Part shown: positions 1 to 5,796 of the stretch, in pieces
Layout of the letters: every line of letters starts with the position of its first letter
How positions within the stretch are numbered: the stretch's first letter is position 1
DNA from: Mediannikoviicoccus sp037890055
Lineage (GTDB): Bacteria; Bacillota; Clostridia; Tissierellales; Peptoniphilaceae
Assembly: GCA_037890055.1 (NCBI GenBank)
Contig: JBBKBD010000040.1
Strand: one strand, 5' to 3'
DNA length: 5,802 nucleotides
Translations under genes and position numbers: made by a program
Notes under the pieces: model-generated
Database searches by the model: none
Seen by the model: the letters and a program-made list of their open reading frames with translations, nothing else
Told to the model about the DNA's origin: nothing

Positions 1-6
1 ATTTGG

Positions 7-39
7 AAAAAAACTTGCCAGCAAGTTAATGCCGGCAAG
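7..39 (-). terminator. Rho-independent terminator of the M42 aminopeptidase gene
   Basis: Read on the minus strand, CTTGCCGGC (39-31) pairs with GCTGGCAAG (22-14) to give a 9-bp stem with one G-U pair and an 8-base loop. Seven T residues follow at once (13-7). It lies 7 bases past the aminopeptidase stop codon. On the plus strand the G-U pair becomes an A-C mismatch and no T-run follows, so it should act in the minus direction only. Confidence 0.88.
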
Positions 40-46
40 AAAAAAT

Positions 47-1120
47 TTATTTTTTCAAAATCTTTTTAATGTTCTCGTCGTTTAGGTTTTCAATTACCTT
101 TACTGCCAGGTCAACTGCAGCTTCAAAGTCTGAAAGTCTGGCAAAGTTGTAGTGGCTGTGGACAAAGCGAGATGGAACGCCTAGAACTAAAACTGGAACT
201 CCTTCATTTGATAGATGGATGGGCCCTGCATTTGTTGAGCCTGCTCGTCTAATTGCAGATTGGTAGCTAATGTTATTTTCATCTGCTAGGTCCTTGGCAA
301 GTTTTATATATTCTGGATTTCCAATATAGGATTTGTCAAAGTGGCGAATTTGAACGCCCGATCCCAGAACTCCTTGAGCTTGTTTTTTTGAAAAGTACAA
401 GTCGTCAGCTGGCGAACCTTCAAAGACTATGGCAAGGTCTGGTTTAACTTTTTGGCTGGTGACTTTCGCGCCTCTCATGCCCACTTCTTCTTGGGCAGCA
501 AAGGCTCCAACTAAGTTAACGTTTAAGTTTTTATCTTTAAGCCTGTTCATTGTTTCCACTATACAGGCACAACCAAGTCTATTGTCAAAGGCCTTGCCTC
601 GAATTATGTCATGTGCCTGGTCGTATCTAAAGTCAACTAGGGGTGCAATTGGTGCTCCGGGCTCGATTTTAAAGTCTTCTATAACTTCTTCATAGGACAT
701 GGCTCCAATGTCTATAAACATTTTTTCTATGTCTAAGGGACGGTTTCTCTCCTCTTCAGTCATAAAGTGGGGAGGGGTTGATCCTGTTATACCTTCAATT
801 ATTTTTCCGTCTCTATTTCTAATGCCAACTAGGTGGGCAGGAACATTTGTAAGTACCCATCCTCCTAATGGTACGATTGATAAAGTTCCATTGTCTAAAA
901 TACTTTGCACCATAAAGCCAACTTCATCAGTGTGTGCGTCAAGTTGAACTGTAAATTTTTTATTTCCAGAGTTTTTGTACTTGGCGTAGACGTTGTTCAT
1001 TGAATCATTTTCTACATCCAAGTCCTTTAAATACTTCTTTAAAGTTTTTACAAGGTCTTCTTCAAAGCCTGAAGGCCCAAAGGCTGTTGTAAGTTTTTCT
1101 ATTAATTTTTTTTTGTCCAT
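47..1120 (-). CDS. M42-family metallo-aminopeptidase (glutamyl aminopeptidase / YsdC / FrvX-like)
   Basis: Cytosolic di-zinc (or cobalt) aminopeptidase that trims N-terminal residues from short peptides; M42 enzymes usually form dodecameric tetrahedral shells. The protein is 357 aa, the usual family length. Numbered from the chosen Met, the M42 metal-site motifs appear in order: DAHTDEVG (His63, Asp65), AFDNRLG (Asp179), AAQEEVGMRGA (Glu211 general base, Glu212 ligand), VFEGSPADD (Glu234) and SRFVHSH (His321). The stretch between Asp65 and about residue 170 is the PDZ-like apical domain of the family. No signal peptide or membrane segment is seen. The start at 1120 is preferred over an in-frame ATG at 1132: GGAGGG (1130-1125) lies 4 bases before it, whereas the upstream ATG overlaps that ribosome binding site and sits only a few bases from the predicted transcription start. 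The gene stands alone, divergent from the polyamine operon. Substrate preference (acidic or broad) cannot be read from the sequence; old annotations of relatives as endoglucanase or cellulase should not be followed. Confidence 0.94.
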   Translation of the reverse strand: MDKKKLIEKLTTAFGPSGFEEDLVKTLKKYLKDLDVENDSMNNVYAKYKNSGNKKFTVQLDAHTDEVGFMVQSILDNGTLSIVPLGGWVLTNVPAHLVGIRNRDGKIIEGITGSTPPHFMTEEERNRPLDIEKMFIDIGAMSYEEVIEDFKIEPGAPIAPLVDFRYDQAHDIIRGKAFDNRLGCACIVETMNRLKDKNLNVNLVGAFAAQEEVGMRGAKVTSQKVKPDLAIVFEGSPADDLYFSKKQAQGVLGSGVQIRHFDKSYIGNPEYIKLAKDLADENNISYQSAIRRAGSTNAGPIHLSNEGVPVLVLGVPSRFVHSHYNFARLSDFEAAVDLAVKVIENLNDENIKKILKK

Positions 1121-1124
1121 AAGT

Positions 1125-1130
1125 CCCTCC
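1125..1130 (-). promoter_or_regulatory. Ribosome binding site deciding the M42 start
   Basis: GGAGGG on the minus strand, 4 bases before the ATG at 1120-1118. It overlaps the alternative in-frame ATG at 1132-1130, which therefore has no usable Shine-Dalgarno of its own. Confidence 0.85.
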
Positions 1131-1142
1131 ATTTATAAAATT

Positions 1143-1171
1143 ATTATAGCTTATTGGTGGTTAGCTCTCAA
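1143..1171 (-). promoter_or_regulatory. Sigma-A-type promoter of the M42 gene
   Basis: On the minus strand TTGAGA (1171-1166) and a perfect TATAAT (1148-1143) are separated by exactly 17 bases. The expected transcription start is near 1136, giving a short leader of about 15 bases before the ATG at 1120. No operator-like palindrome is visible around it, so constitutive expression is plausible (inference). Confidence 0.82.
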
Positions 1172-1408
1172 TAGAGAAAAGTTTTAAGGCGACTTCAAAA
1201 AGCAAAGCTTTTTTTAGAAAGTTTTGTCTAAGTGTCTTAAAATGTTATGAAGGTATAGCCTCGCTTCGCTCGGAGATGTTTCGACTCGCTCACGCTCGCT
1301 CAACATGACAATACTAAGCTTTACTTTTCTAACTTTCATCATCTAAACTTATATCTAAGTGCATGTTTAATATCTTAAGTAAAAAAGTAAAGTTTATTAA
1401 ATTTTCTA
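1172..1408. other. Non-coding divergent intergenic stretch
   Basis: No convincing gene lies here. Reading frames that enter it are antisense shadows of the aminopeptidase or an upstream extension of the regulator without a ribosome binding site. It contains a weak A/T hairpin at 1197-1213 (AAAAAGC, loop AAA, GCTTTTT), the GC-rich repeat-like island annotated separately, and AT-rich DNA from about 1312. Two stretches, AAGCTTT followed by a T-rich run near 1206-1225 and again near 1317-1337, bracket the GC-rich island and resemble each other imperfectly in direct orientation. Confidence 0.6.
1257..1311. repeat. GC-rich REP-like intergenic repeat element (candidate)
   Basis: This island is about 57% GC over 1261-1306, in sharp contrast with its AT-rich surroundings. 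It is built from repeated CGCT/CGCTC units starting at 1262, 1267, 1287, 1293 and 1297. ATGTT (1276-1280) and AACAT (1302-1306) form a 5-bp inverted repeat around the second group of units. The pattern (TTTCGACTCGCTC then CTCAACATGACA) resembles dispersed intergenic repeats I recall from other AT-rich Firmicutes. That resemblance is from memory, and copy number cannot be tested in one window. It does not form a strong terminator, since the inner arms are both C-rich and do not pair well. Confidence 0.5.
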
Positions 1409-1436
1409 TTGTATTTTTTAGTGGAGTTGATATAAT
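1409..1436 (+). promoter_or_regulatory. Candidate promoter P1 of the regulator-potABCD operon
   Basis: TTGTAT (1409-1414) and a perfect TATAAT (1431-1436) are separated by 16 bases. The transcription start would fall near 1443, about 50 bases before the regulator start codon, with the palindrome at 1453-1475 just downstream, where a bound repressor would block the polymerase. Confidence 0.6.
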
Positions 1437-1457
1437 AATATTTGGGTTTAATATAGT
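1428..1457 (+). promoter_or_regulatory. Candidate overlapping promoter P2 of the same operon
   Basis: TTGATA (1428-1433) and TATAGT (1452-1457) are separated by 18 bases. Its -35 overlaps the P1 -10 and its -10 lies inside the left arm of the palindrome at 1453-1475. It is either an alternative to P1 or a second start; the sequence alone cannot say which is used. Confidence 0.42.
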
Positions 1458-1475
1458 AAACAAATTGTTTAATAT
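1453..1475. promoter_or_regulatory. Palindromic candidate operator for the XRE-cupin regulator
   Basis: TAAACAA (1457-1463) and TTGTTTA (1465-1471) form a perfect inverted repeat around a central A (1464). Three more complementary pairs (1453-1455 with 1473-1475) follow after one mismatch, so 10 of 11 position pairs match. The site lies between the promoter elements and the ribosome binding site, overlaps the P2 -10, and begins about 10 bases after the expected P1 start. A dimeric helix-turn-helix protein commonly binds such a site, and the obvious candidate is the regulator encoded 20 bases further on. Binding is inferred. Confidence 0.6.
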
Positions 1476-1483
1476 CATGTTGG

Positions 1484-1490
1484 AAGGAGG
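1484..1490 (+). promoter_or_regulatory. Ribosome binding site deciding the regulator start
   Basis: AAGGAGG, 4 bases before the ATG at 1495. No comparable site precedes the upstream in-frame ATG at 1363, and the promoter elements lie inside that extension. Confidence 0.88.
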
Positions 1491-1494
1491 AAGT

Positions 1495-2034
1495 ATGGAA
1501 ATAGGTTCAAGAATTCGAGATAGAAGGGTTTCTCTTGGGTTAACTCAAGAAGAGCTGGCGGAGAGGTCTGATCTAACTAAGGGTTTTATCTCTCAGGTTG
1601 AACGTGATTTAACTTCTCCTTCTTTAATATCTCTTTGTGACATTTTGGATGCCCTTGGTACTAATCTACCGGAATTTTTTAAAGAGGAAGAGGATCCAAA
1701 ACAAATTTTTACTGAAGATGACTATGTGGTTATGGAGGACGAGGACAACGGAAGTGAAATTAAATGGCTTATTCCAAGTGCTCAAACAAAGTCCATGGAG
1801 CCAATTATTATAAAAATAAAAAAAGGTGGATCTAGCAGAAGTCTCTCTCCTAGTGAAGGTGAAAACTTTGGATATGTACTAAAGGGAGATATTAATTTAT
1901 ATATTGGCGACAAGAGTTACTGTCTTTCTGAGGGAGATAGTTTTTACTGTGGCTGTGAAGTTCCTAGACGAATTTCAAATACTAAATCTAAAGAGGCGTT
2001 GGTCCTTTGGACAACGAATCCTCCAAGTTTTTAA
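1495..2034 (+). CDS. XRE-family regulator with C-terminal cupin domain, PuuR-like, probable polyamine-responsive repressor
   Basis: A 179-aa cytosolic DNA-binding protein. Residues 4-61 form an XRE helix-turn-helix (LTQEELAERSDL, then KGFISQVERDLTSPSL), followed by an acidic linker (about 64-86) and a cupin fold at about 100-175 (GENFGYVLKGDINLYIG, GDSFYCGCEVP). The ending TTNPPSF resembles the C-terminus of E. coli PuuR, which represses putrescine catabolism genes. Odd points: the cupin His-x-His metal ligands are absent, the usual His after the motif-2 proline is Arg (VPRRISN, 157-162), and three cysteines (143, 152, 154) cluster there. The start at 1495 has a strong ribosome binding site; extending to 1363 would add a 44-residue hydrophobic segment lying over the promoter. 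It ends 12 bp before potA, so co-transcription and feedback control of polyamine uptake are likely. The ligand is inferred from context and could be another small molecule. Confidence 0.9.
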   Translation: MEIGSRIRDRRVSLGLTQEELAERSDLTKGFISQVERDLTSPSLISLCDILDALGTNLPEFFKEEEDPKQIFTEDDYVVMEDEDNGSEIKWLIPSAQTKSMEPIIIKIKKGGSSRSLSPSEGENFGYVLKGDINLYIGDKSYCLSEGDSFYCGCEVPRRISNTKSKEALVLWTTNPPSF

Positions 2035-2046
2035 AGGGGTGACATT

Positions 2047-3093
2047 ATGGATTATATTTTAGAGCTTAAAAATGTTTCAAAGTCCTTTCAGGATGATTTG
2101 ATTTTGGATAATTTAAATTTAAACATAAAACAAGGTGAGTTTTTAACTCTTCTTGGTCCTAGTGGTTGTGGTAAAACTACCACTTTAAGAATTATTGGAG
2201 GTTTTTTAAAGCCTGATGAGGGAGAGGTTATTTTTGATGGCAAGAACATTGCAAATCTTCCTCCATATGAAAGAAATATTAATACGGTTTTTCAAAAGTA
2301 TTCTCTTTTTCCAAATATGAATATCTATGACAACATTGCCTTTGGATTAAAGATTAAGAAGATGCCAAAGGATGTTATTGATAAAAAAGTTGAAGGTGCA
2401 TTGGAGCTTGTGTCACTAAAGGGATATGGCAAGAGGTCTATCGACTCCCTTTCCGGTGGACAACAACAGAGAATTGCCATTGCAAGGGCCCTTGTTAATG
2501 AACCAAAGGTACTTCTTTTAGATGAACCTCTTGGAGCACTAGACTTAAAACTAAGACAGGTCATGCAAACAGAGCTTAAGAAGATTCAAGAAGAGGTTGG
2601 CATTACATTTATTTATGTAACCCATGACCAAGAGGAAGCTCTTAGCATGAGTGACAAGATTGTTGTAATGAATGGTGGACTGGTTCAACAAATTGGTACT
2701 CCAATTGACATTTACAACGAACCAAAGAATGCTTTTGTGGCAGACTTTATCGGCGAAAGTAATATTGTTGATGGTGTTATGTTAAAAGACTTGGAAGTTG
2801 TATTTTCCGGGCATAAATTTATCTGTCTTGATAAGGGCTTTAAACCAAACGAAAATGTGGATGTTGTAATTCGTCCAGAAGATATCGACTTGGTTAAGCC
2901 AGAGGATGGAATGTTACAAGGTGTGGTTGAAAGTATTATCTTTAAAGGCGTTCACTATGATATTACTGTGAATGTAAAGGGAGAGAGATATTTAATTCAA
3001 TCCATTTATGAAAAGCAAGTTGGTGAAGAGGTGGGAATGGTTATAATTCCTGATCATATTCACATTATGGAGAAGCAAAGAGATGAAATTTAG
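2047..3093 (+). CDS. potA: Spermidine/putrescine ABC transporter ATP-binding protein PotA
   Basis: ATPase subunit of the polyamine importer, acting as a dimer on the inner face of the PotB-PotC channel. The 348 aa contain all the nucleotide-binding motifs: Walker A GPSGCGKTT (37-45), Q-loop Gln83 (TVFQKYSLFP), signature LSGGQQQR (135-142), Walker B VLLLDEP (155-161) with catalytic Glu160, D-loop GALD (163-166) and switch His193 (VTHDQEEA). A TOBE-type domain follows at about 235-342, with the RPEDI landmark at 276-280. The full length and QKYSLFPNM-type sequence fit PotA rather than sugar or iron ATPases, and the neighbours confirm it. AGGGGTGA (2035-2042) lies 4 bases before the ATG. The gene starts 12 bp after the regulator and overlaps potB by 11 bp. 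Its isoleucine codons are almost all ATT/ATC (ATA only 2 of 37), unlike potD. Confidence 0.96.
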   Translation: MDYILELKNVSKSFQDDLILDNLNLNIKQGEFLTLLGPSGCGKTTTLRIIGGFLKPDEGEVIFDGKNIANLPPYERNINTVFQKYSLFPNMNIYDNIAFGLKIKKMPKDVIDKKVEGALELVSLKGYGKRSIDSLSGGQQQRIAIARALVNEPKVLLLDEPLGALDLKLRQVMQTELKKIQEEVGITFIYVTHDQEEALSMSDKIVVMNGGLVQQIGTPIDIYNEPKNAFVADFIGESNIVDGVMLKDLEVVFSGHKFICLDKGFKPNENVDVVIRPEDIDLVKPEDGMLQGVVESIIFKGVHYDITVNVKGERYLIQSIYEKQVGEEVGMVIIPDHIHIMEKQRDEI

Positions 3094-3907
3094 AAAATTA
3101 TCATATCCATATTTAGTATGGATGGGGATTTTTATCTTGGTTCCACTTTTTATGATTCTTTATTACTCCCTATCAATAAAAGGTATGGACGGATTAACAG
3201 TTGCAAACTTTAAGGAGTTCTTTGGCTCTATAAACTTGGTGGTGCTACTTCATTCAATTAAGATTGCATTTATAACTACGATTATTTGCCTTTTAATTGG
3301 CTACCCAACAGCCTACCTAATTTCAAAGGCTCCACTTAAAAGAAGGTCCATCATGCTTATTTTAATAGTTCTTCCAATGTGGATGAACTTCTTATTAAGA
3401 ACCTACGCATGGATGAATATTTTAGCGAAGAATGGAATTTTAAATAACTTTTTTAGATTTTTGGGACTTTCTCCAAAGACCATGTTATATACACAGGGAG
3501 CCATAGTGGTGGGGATGGTTTATAACTTCCTTCCATTTATGATACTTCCCATATACACAGTGCTTGAAAAAATGGACCACTCTTTGGTGGAAGCGGCAAA
3601 GGACCTTGGGGCAAATAATTTTCAAACCTTTGTAAAAGTAATTTTTCCAATGAGTTTAACTGGTGTTATCACCGGAGTGACCATGGTGTTTATTCCAGCA
3701 ATTTCAACATTTGAAATATCGGCGCTACTAGGTGGAAACAAGGTAAACTTAATTGGTAATGTTATTGAAAACCAATTTAGAGTTATTGGCGACTGGAACT
3801 ATGGCTCCGCAATTTCCATGGTGCTTATGGTTATAATTTTTGTAACAATGCTTGTGACTAACAAGTTCAATCCAGATGACGAGAAGACGGGAGGGGGACT
3901 ATGGTAA
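3083..3907 (+). CDS. potB: Spermidine/putrescine ABC transporter permease PotB
   Basis: One of the two membrane subunits forming the polyamine channel. The 274-aa protein shows about six hydrophobic helices (roughly 10-30, 57-82, 89-110, 138-160, 188-212 and 243-261). The cytoplasmic EAA loop that docks on PotA is clear: EAAKDLGANNFQTF (170-183) followed by KVIFPMS. The segment LPMWMNFLLRTYAWM (97-111) is typical of PotB-type permeases (BPD_transp_1 family). The start overlaps the end of potA by 11 bp in another frame; GGAG at 3069-3072 is 10 bases upstream. The end overlaps potC by 7 bp, so translational coupling on both sides is likely. No truncation or frameshift is seen. Confidence 0.95.
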   Translation: MKFRKLSYPYLVWMGIFILVPLFMILYYSLSIKGMDGLTVANFKEFFGSINLVVLLHSIKIAFITTIICLLIGYPTAYLISKAPLKRRSIMLILIVLPMWMNFLLRTYAWMNILAKNGILNNFFRFLGLSPKTMLYTQGAIVVGMVYNFLPFMILPIYTVLEKMDHSLVEAAKDLGANNFQTFVKVIFPMSLTGVITGVTMVFIPAISTFEISALLGGNKVNLIGNVIENQFRVIGDWNYGSAISMVLMVIIFVTMLVTNKFNPDDEKTGGGLW

Positions 3908-4677
3908 AGAGATTAAAGAGATTTTATCTGTTTTTAGTTTTTGCATTTCTATATGCACCAATAGTCTTTCTTATGGTGTTTTCATTTAACGACTCAAAGT
4001 TAAAGTCATCATGGAACGGATTTACTTTAAAATGGTATGGGGAGCTATTTCAAAACTCTGAAATACTCTCTTCCTTTTATAACAGCTTATTAGTTGCTGT
4101 TCTTGCAACCATAGTTGCAACAATCTTAGGTACAATTGCAGCAATTGGTATCTACTATATGAAGAATTGGCAAAAAAATATTGCCCTAAATGTAAACTAC
4201 ATTCCAGTTTTAAATCCAGATATTGTAACTGCCATATCACTGATGATACTTTTTAAAGTGGCAAGCATGGAAAATGGATTTTTAACAGTATTAATATCAC
4301 ATATTATGTTTACAACTCCATATGTGGTTTTGGCAGTACTACCAAAGTTAAAGCAGATGTCAAAGGCCCTGCCAGAAGCTGCCATGGACCTTGGTGCAAC
4401 GCCGATGTACACACTTAGAAAGATTATTTTACCAGAAGTTAGCTCGGGGATTTTTTCAGGGGCAATACTTGCATTCACCCTTTCCCTAGACGACTTTGTA
4501 GTGTCCTACTTTACGACTGGGAATGGCTTTACAACACTTTCGGTAACCATATTTGGAATGGCGAAAAAGGGAATTAACCCTGCCATAAACGCACTATCAA
4601 CTCTTATGTTCTTAGGAATATTAATATTATTACTAATAGTTTACAGGACCTCCAAAGATCCTGACGAGGAGGTATAA
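3901..4677 (+). CDS. potC: Spermidine/putrescine ABC transporter permease PotC
   Basis: Second channel subunit, partner of PotB. It is 258 aa with about six membrane helices (roughly 8-29, 60-86, 99-120, 127-148, 184-205 and 233-249). The EAA loop reads EAAMDLGATPMYTLRK (159-174) and is followed by ILPEV. The sequence TLSLDDFVVSYFTTG (193-207) and the N-terminal YAPIVFLMVFSFNDS (18-32) are hallmarks of PotC-type permeases. A strong GGGAGGGGG (3889-3897) lies 3 bases before the ATG, inside the end of potB, and the two genes overlap by 7 bp. The stop codon directly abuts the potD start codon. Length and motifs are complete. Confidence 0.95.
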   Translation: MVKRLKRFYLFLVFAFLYAPIVFLMVFSFNDSKLKSSWNGFTLKWYGELFQNSEILSSFYNSLLVAVLATIVATILGTIAAIGIYYMKNWQKNIALNVNYIPVLNPDIVTAISLMILFKVASMENGFLTVLISHIMFTTPYVVLAVLPKLKQMSKALPEAAMDLGATPMYTLRKIILPEVSSGIFSGAILAFTLSLDDFVVSYFTTGNGFTTLSVTIFGMAKKGINPAINALSTLMFLGILILLLIVYRTSKDPDEEV

Positions 4678-5724
4678 ATGAAAAGATTTAAAATTTTAAT
4701 CTGCCTAATCATTTCTGTCGGTCTACTTGGTGGATGCGGAAAAAGCAAAGAGACTTCCGGAGAAAAACTATATGTGTACAACTGGGGCGAATACATTGAC
4801 GAATCCATCTTAAAAGATTTCGAAAAAGAGACGGGAATCAAAGTAATATATGAAACCTTCACCCAAAACGAAGATATGTACATGAGAATAAAAGAAGGTG
4901 GATCAAACTATGATGTGGTAGTTCCGTCTGACTATATGATTGAAAGAATGATTAGTGAAGATATGCTTATGGAAATGGATATGTCGAAGCTTTCCAATTT
5001 CAAAAACATAGGCAAGGAATATCTAAACATGGAGTACGACCCAGAGCAAAAGTATTCAGTGCCATATTTTTGGGGAACTGTGGGAATACTTTATAACAAG
5101 AAAATGGTGAAAGAAAAACCTGAGTCTTGGAGCGTGCTTTGGGACAAACACTATAAAGACAATATAATAATGATGGATTCAACAAGGGATTCCATAGGAA
5201 TTGCACTAATAAAAGATGGCTATTCAATGAACTCAAGGAATATGAAGGAGCTTAACCAGGCGAAAAAAGATTTGATTAAGCAAAAGAAAATAGTTATGGC
5301 ATACCTTGTGGACGAGATAAAGAGTCAAATGGTAAACGAAGAAGCGGCACTGGCTCCGGCGTACACTGGAGACGCTATTGTTGCAATGAGCGAAAACGAA
5401 AATCTGGATTATGTAATTCCAAAAGAGGGTTCGAATATTTGGTTCGACTCTATGGTCATACCAAAGCATGCAAAGAATGTTGACAATGCATACAAATTTA
5501 TTGACTATATACTGCGCCCAGAAGTTGGAGCAAAGATTGCAGAATACGTTGAATACTCCACACCAAATGTTGAGTCCTATAAACTTTTAGAAAAGGATTT
5601 GAAATTTAAAGAAGTTTCATATCCAGACTTGTCACAGTATACAAACCTGGAAGTATTTAAAAACCCTTCAGACTACAATAAGATTTTTACGGATATATGG
5701 GCAGAGGTAAAAGCGGCAAGATAG
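4678..5724 (+). CDS. potD: Spermidine/putrescine-binding lipoprotein PotD
   Basis: Extracellular polyamine receptor that delivers ligand to PotB-PotC. In the 348-aa protein, a positively charged start and hydrophobic stretch (residues 1-17) lead to the lipobox LGGC (17-20), so Cys20 should be lipidated and hold the protein to the outer face of the membrane. This fits a Gram-positive importer. The rest is a type 2 periplasmic-binding (SBP_bac_8-like) fold beginning LYVYNWGEYID (31-41). Likely ligand residues, by analogy with E. coli PotD, are Trp36 and Tyr39 near the start, Asp85 (VVPSDYM), Asp171 (MMDSTRD), Tyr229 and Asp232 (AYTGDA), and Trp255 with Asp257 (IWFDSM). AGGAGGT (4667-4673) lies 4 bases before the ATG, inside the end of potC, with no gap between the genes. 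Isoleucine codon use (ATA 13 of 30) differs from potA. Whether spermidine or putrescine is preferred cannot be settled by eye. Confidence 0.95.
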   Translation: MKRFKILICLIISVGLLGGCGKSKETSGEKLYVYNWGEYIDESILKDFEKETGIKVIYETFTQNEDMYMRIKEGGSNYDVVVPSDYMIERMISEDMLMEMDMSKLSNFKNIGKEYLNMEYDPEQKYSVPYFWGTVGILYNKKMVKEKPESWSVLWDKHYKDNIIMMDSTRDSIGIALIKDGYSMNSRNMKELNQAKKDLIKQKKIVMAYLVDEIKSQMVNEEAALAPAYTGDAIVAMSENENLDYVIPKEGSNIWFDSMVIPKHAKNVDNAYKFIDYILRPEVGAKIAEYVEYSTPNVESYKLLEKDLKFKEVSYPDLSQYTNLEVFKNPSDYNKIFTDIWAEVKAAR

Positions 5725-5784
5725 GGGAGGAAAGATAAAAAACTTTCTATGAAAATTTTTATATATTTCAATTTTATTTAACCA

Positions 5785-5796
5785 AGGGGGGAAAGG
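5785..5796 (+). promoter_or_regulatory. Ribosome binding site of a gene beyond the right edge
   Basis: AGGGGGGAAAGG, ending 6 bases before the window ends. Its strength and position suggest a start codon just past 5802. No clear promoter separates it from potD and the only hairpin between them is very weak, so the next gene may be read from the same transcript. The product is unknown. Confidence 0.5.

Noticed and set aside
429..947. Plus-strand open frames opposite the aminopeptidase
   Set aside because: They are antisense shadows of a clear M42 gene and have no family resemblance.
1197..1213. AAAAAGC-AAA-GCTTTTT hairpin followed by T residues, terminator-like on the plus strand
   Set aside because: Only two G-C pairs, the T-run is mostly used up in the stem, and no plus-strand gene ends upstream.
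1257..1311. CRISPR array or tandem repeat for the CGCT-rich island
   Set aside because: The units are 4-5 bases with irregular spacing; there are no repeat-spacer units.
1347..1360. ACTTA-TATC-TAAGT small inverted repeat
   Set aside because: A five-bp A/T-rich arm is expected by chance in this composition and it is not placed near a promoter element.
4022..4478. Minus-strand open frames opposite potC, and similar ones opposite potA and potD
   Set aside because: Shadows of conserved transporter genes with low-complexity or meaningless translations.
5735..5762. Hairpin after potD (ATAAAAA with TTTTTAT, inner TTTC/GAAA)
   Set aside because: It has a single G-C pair and an internal asymmetry; too weak to call a terminator.
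5749..5781. Ten-codon frame after potD
   Set aside because: The ribosome binding site is 18 bases away, the peptide has no recognisable features, and the frame overlaps an A/T hairpin.
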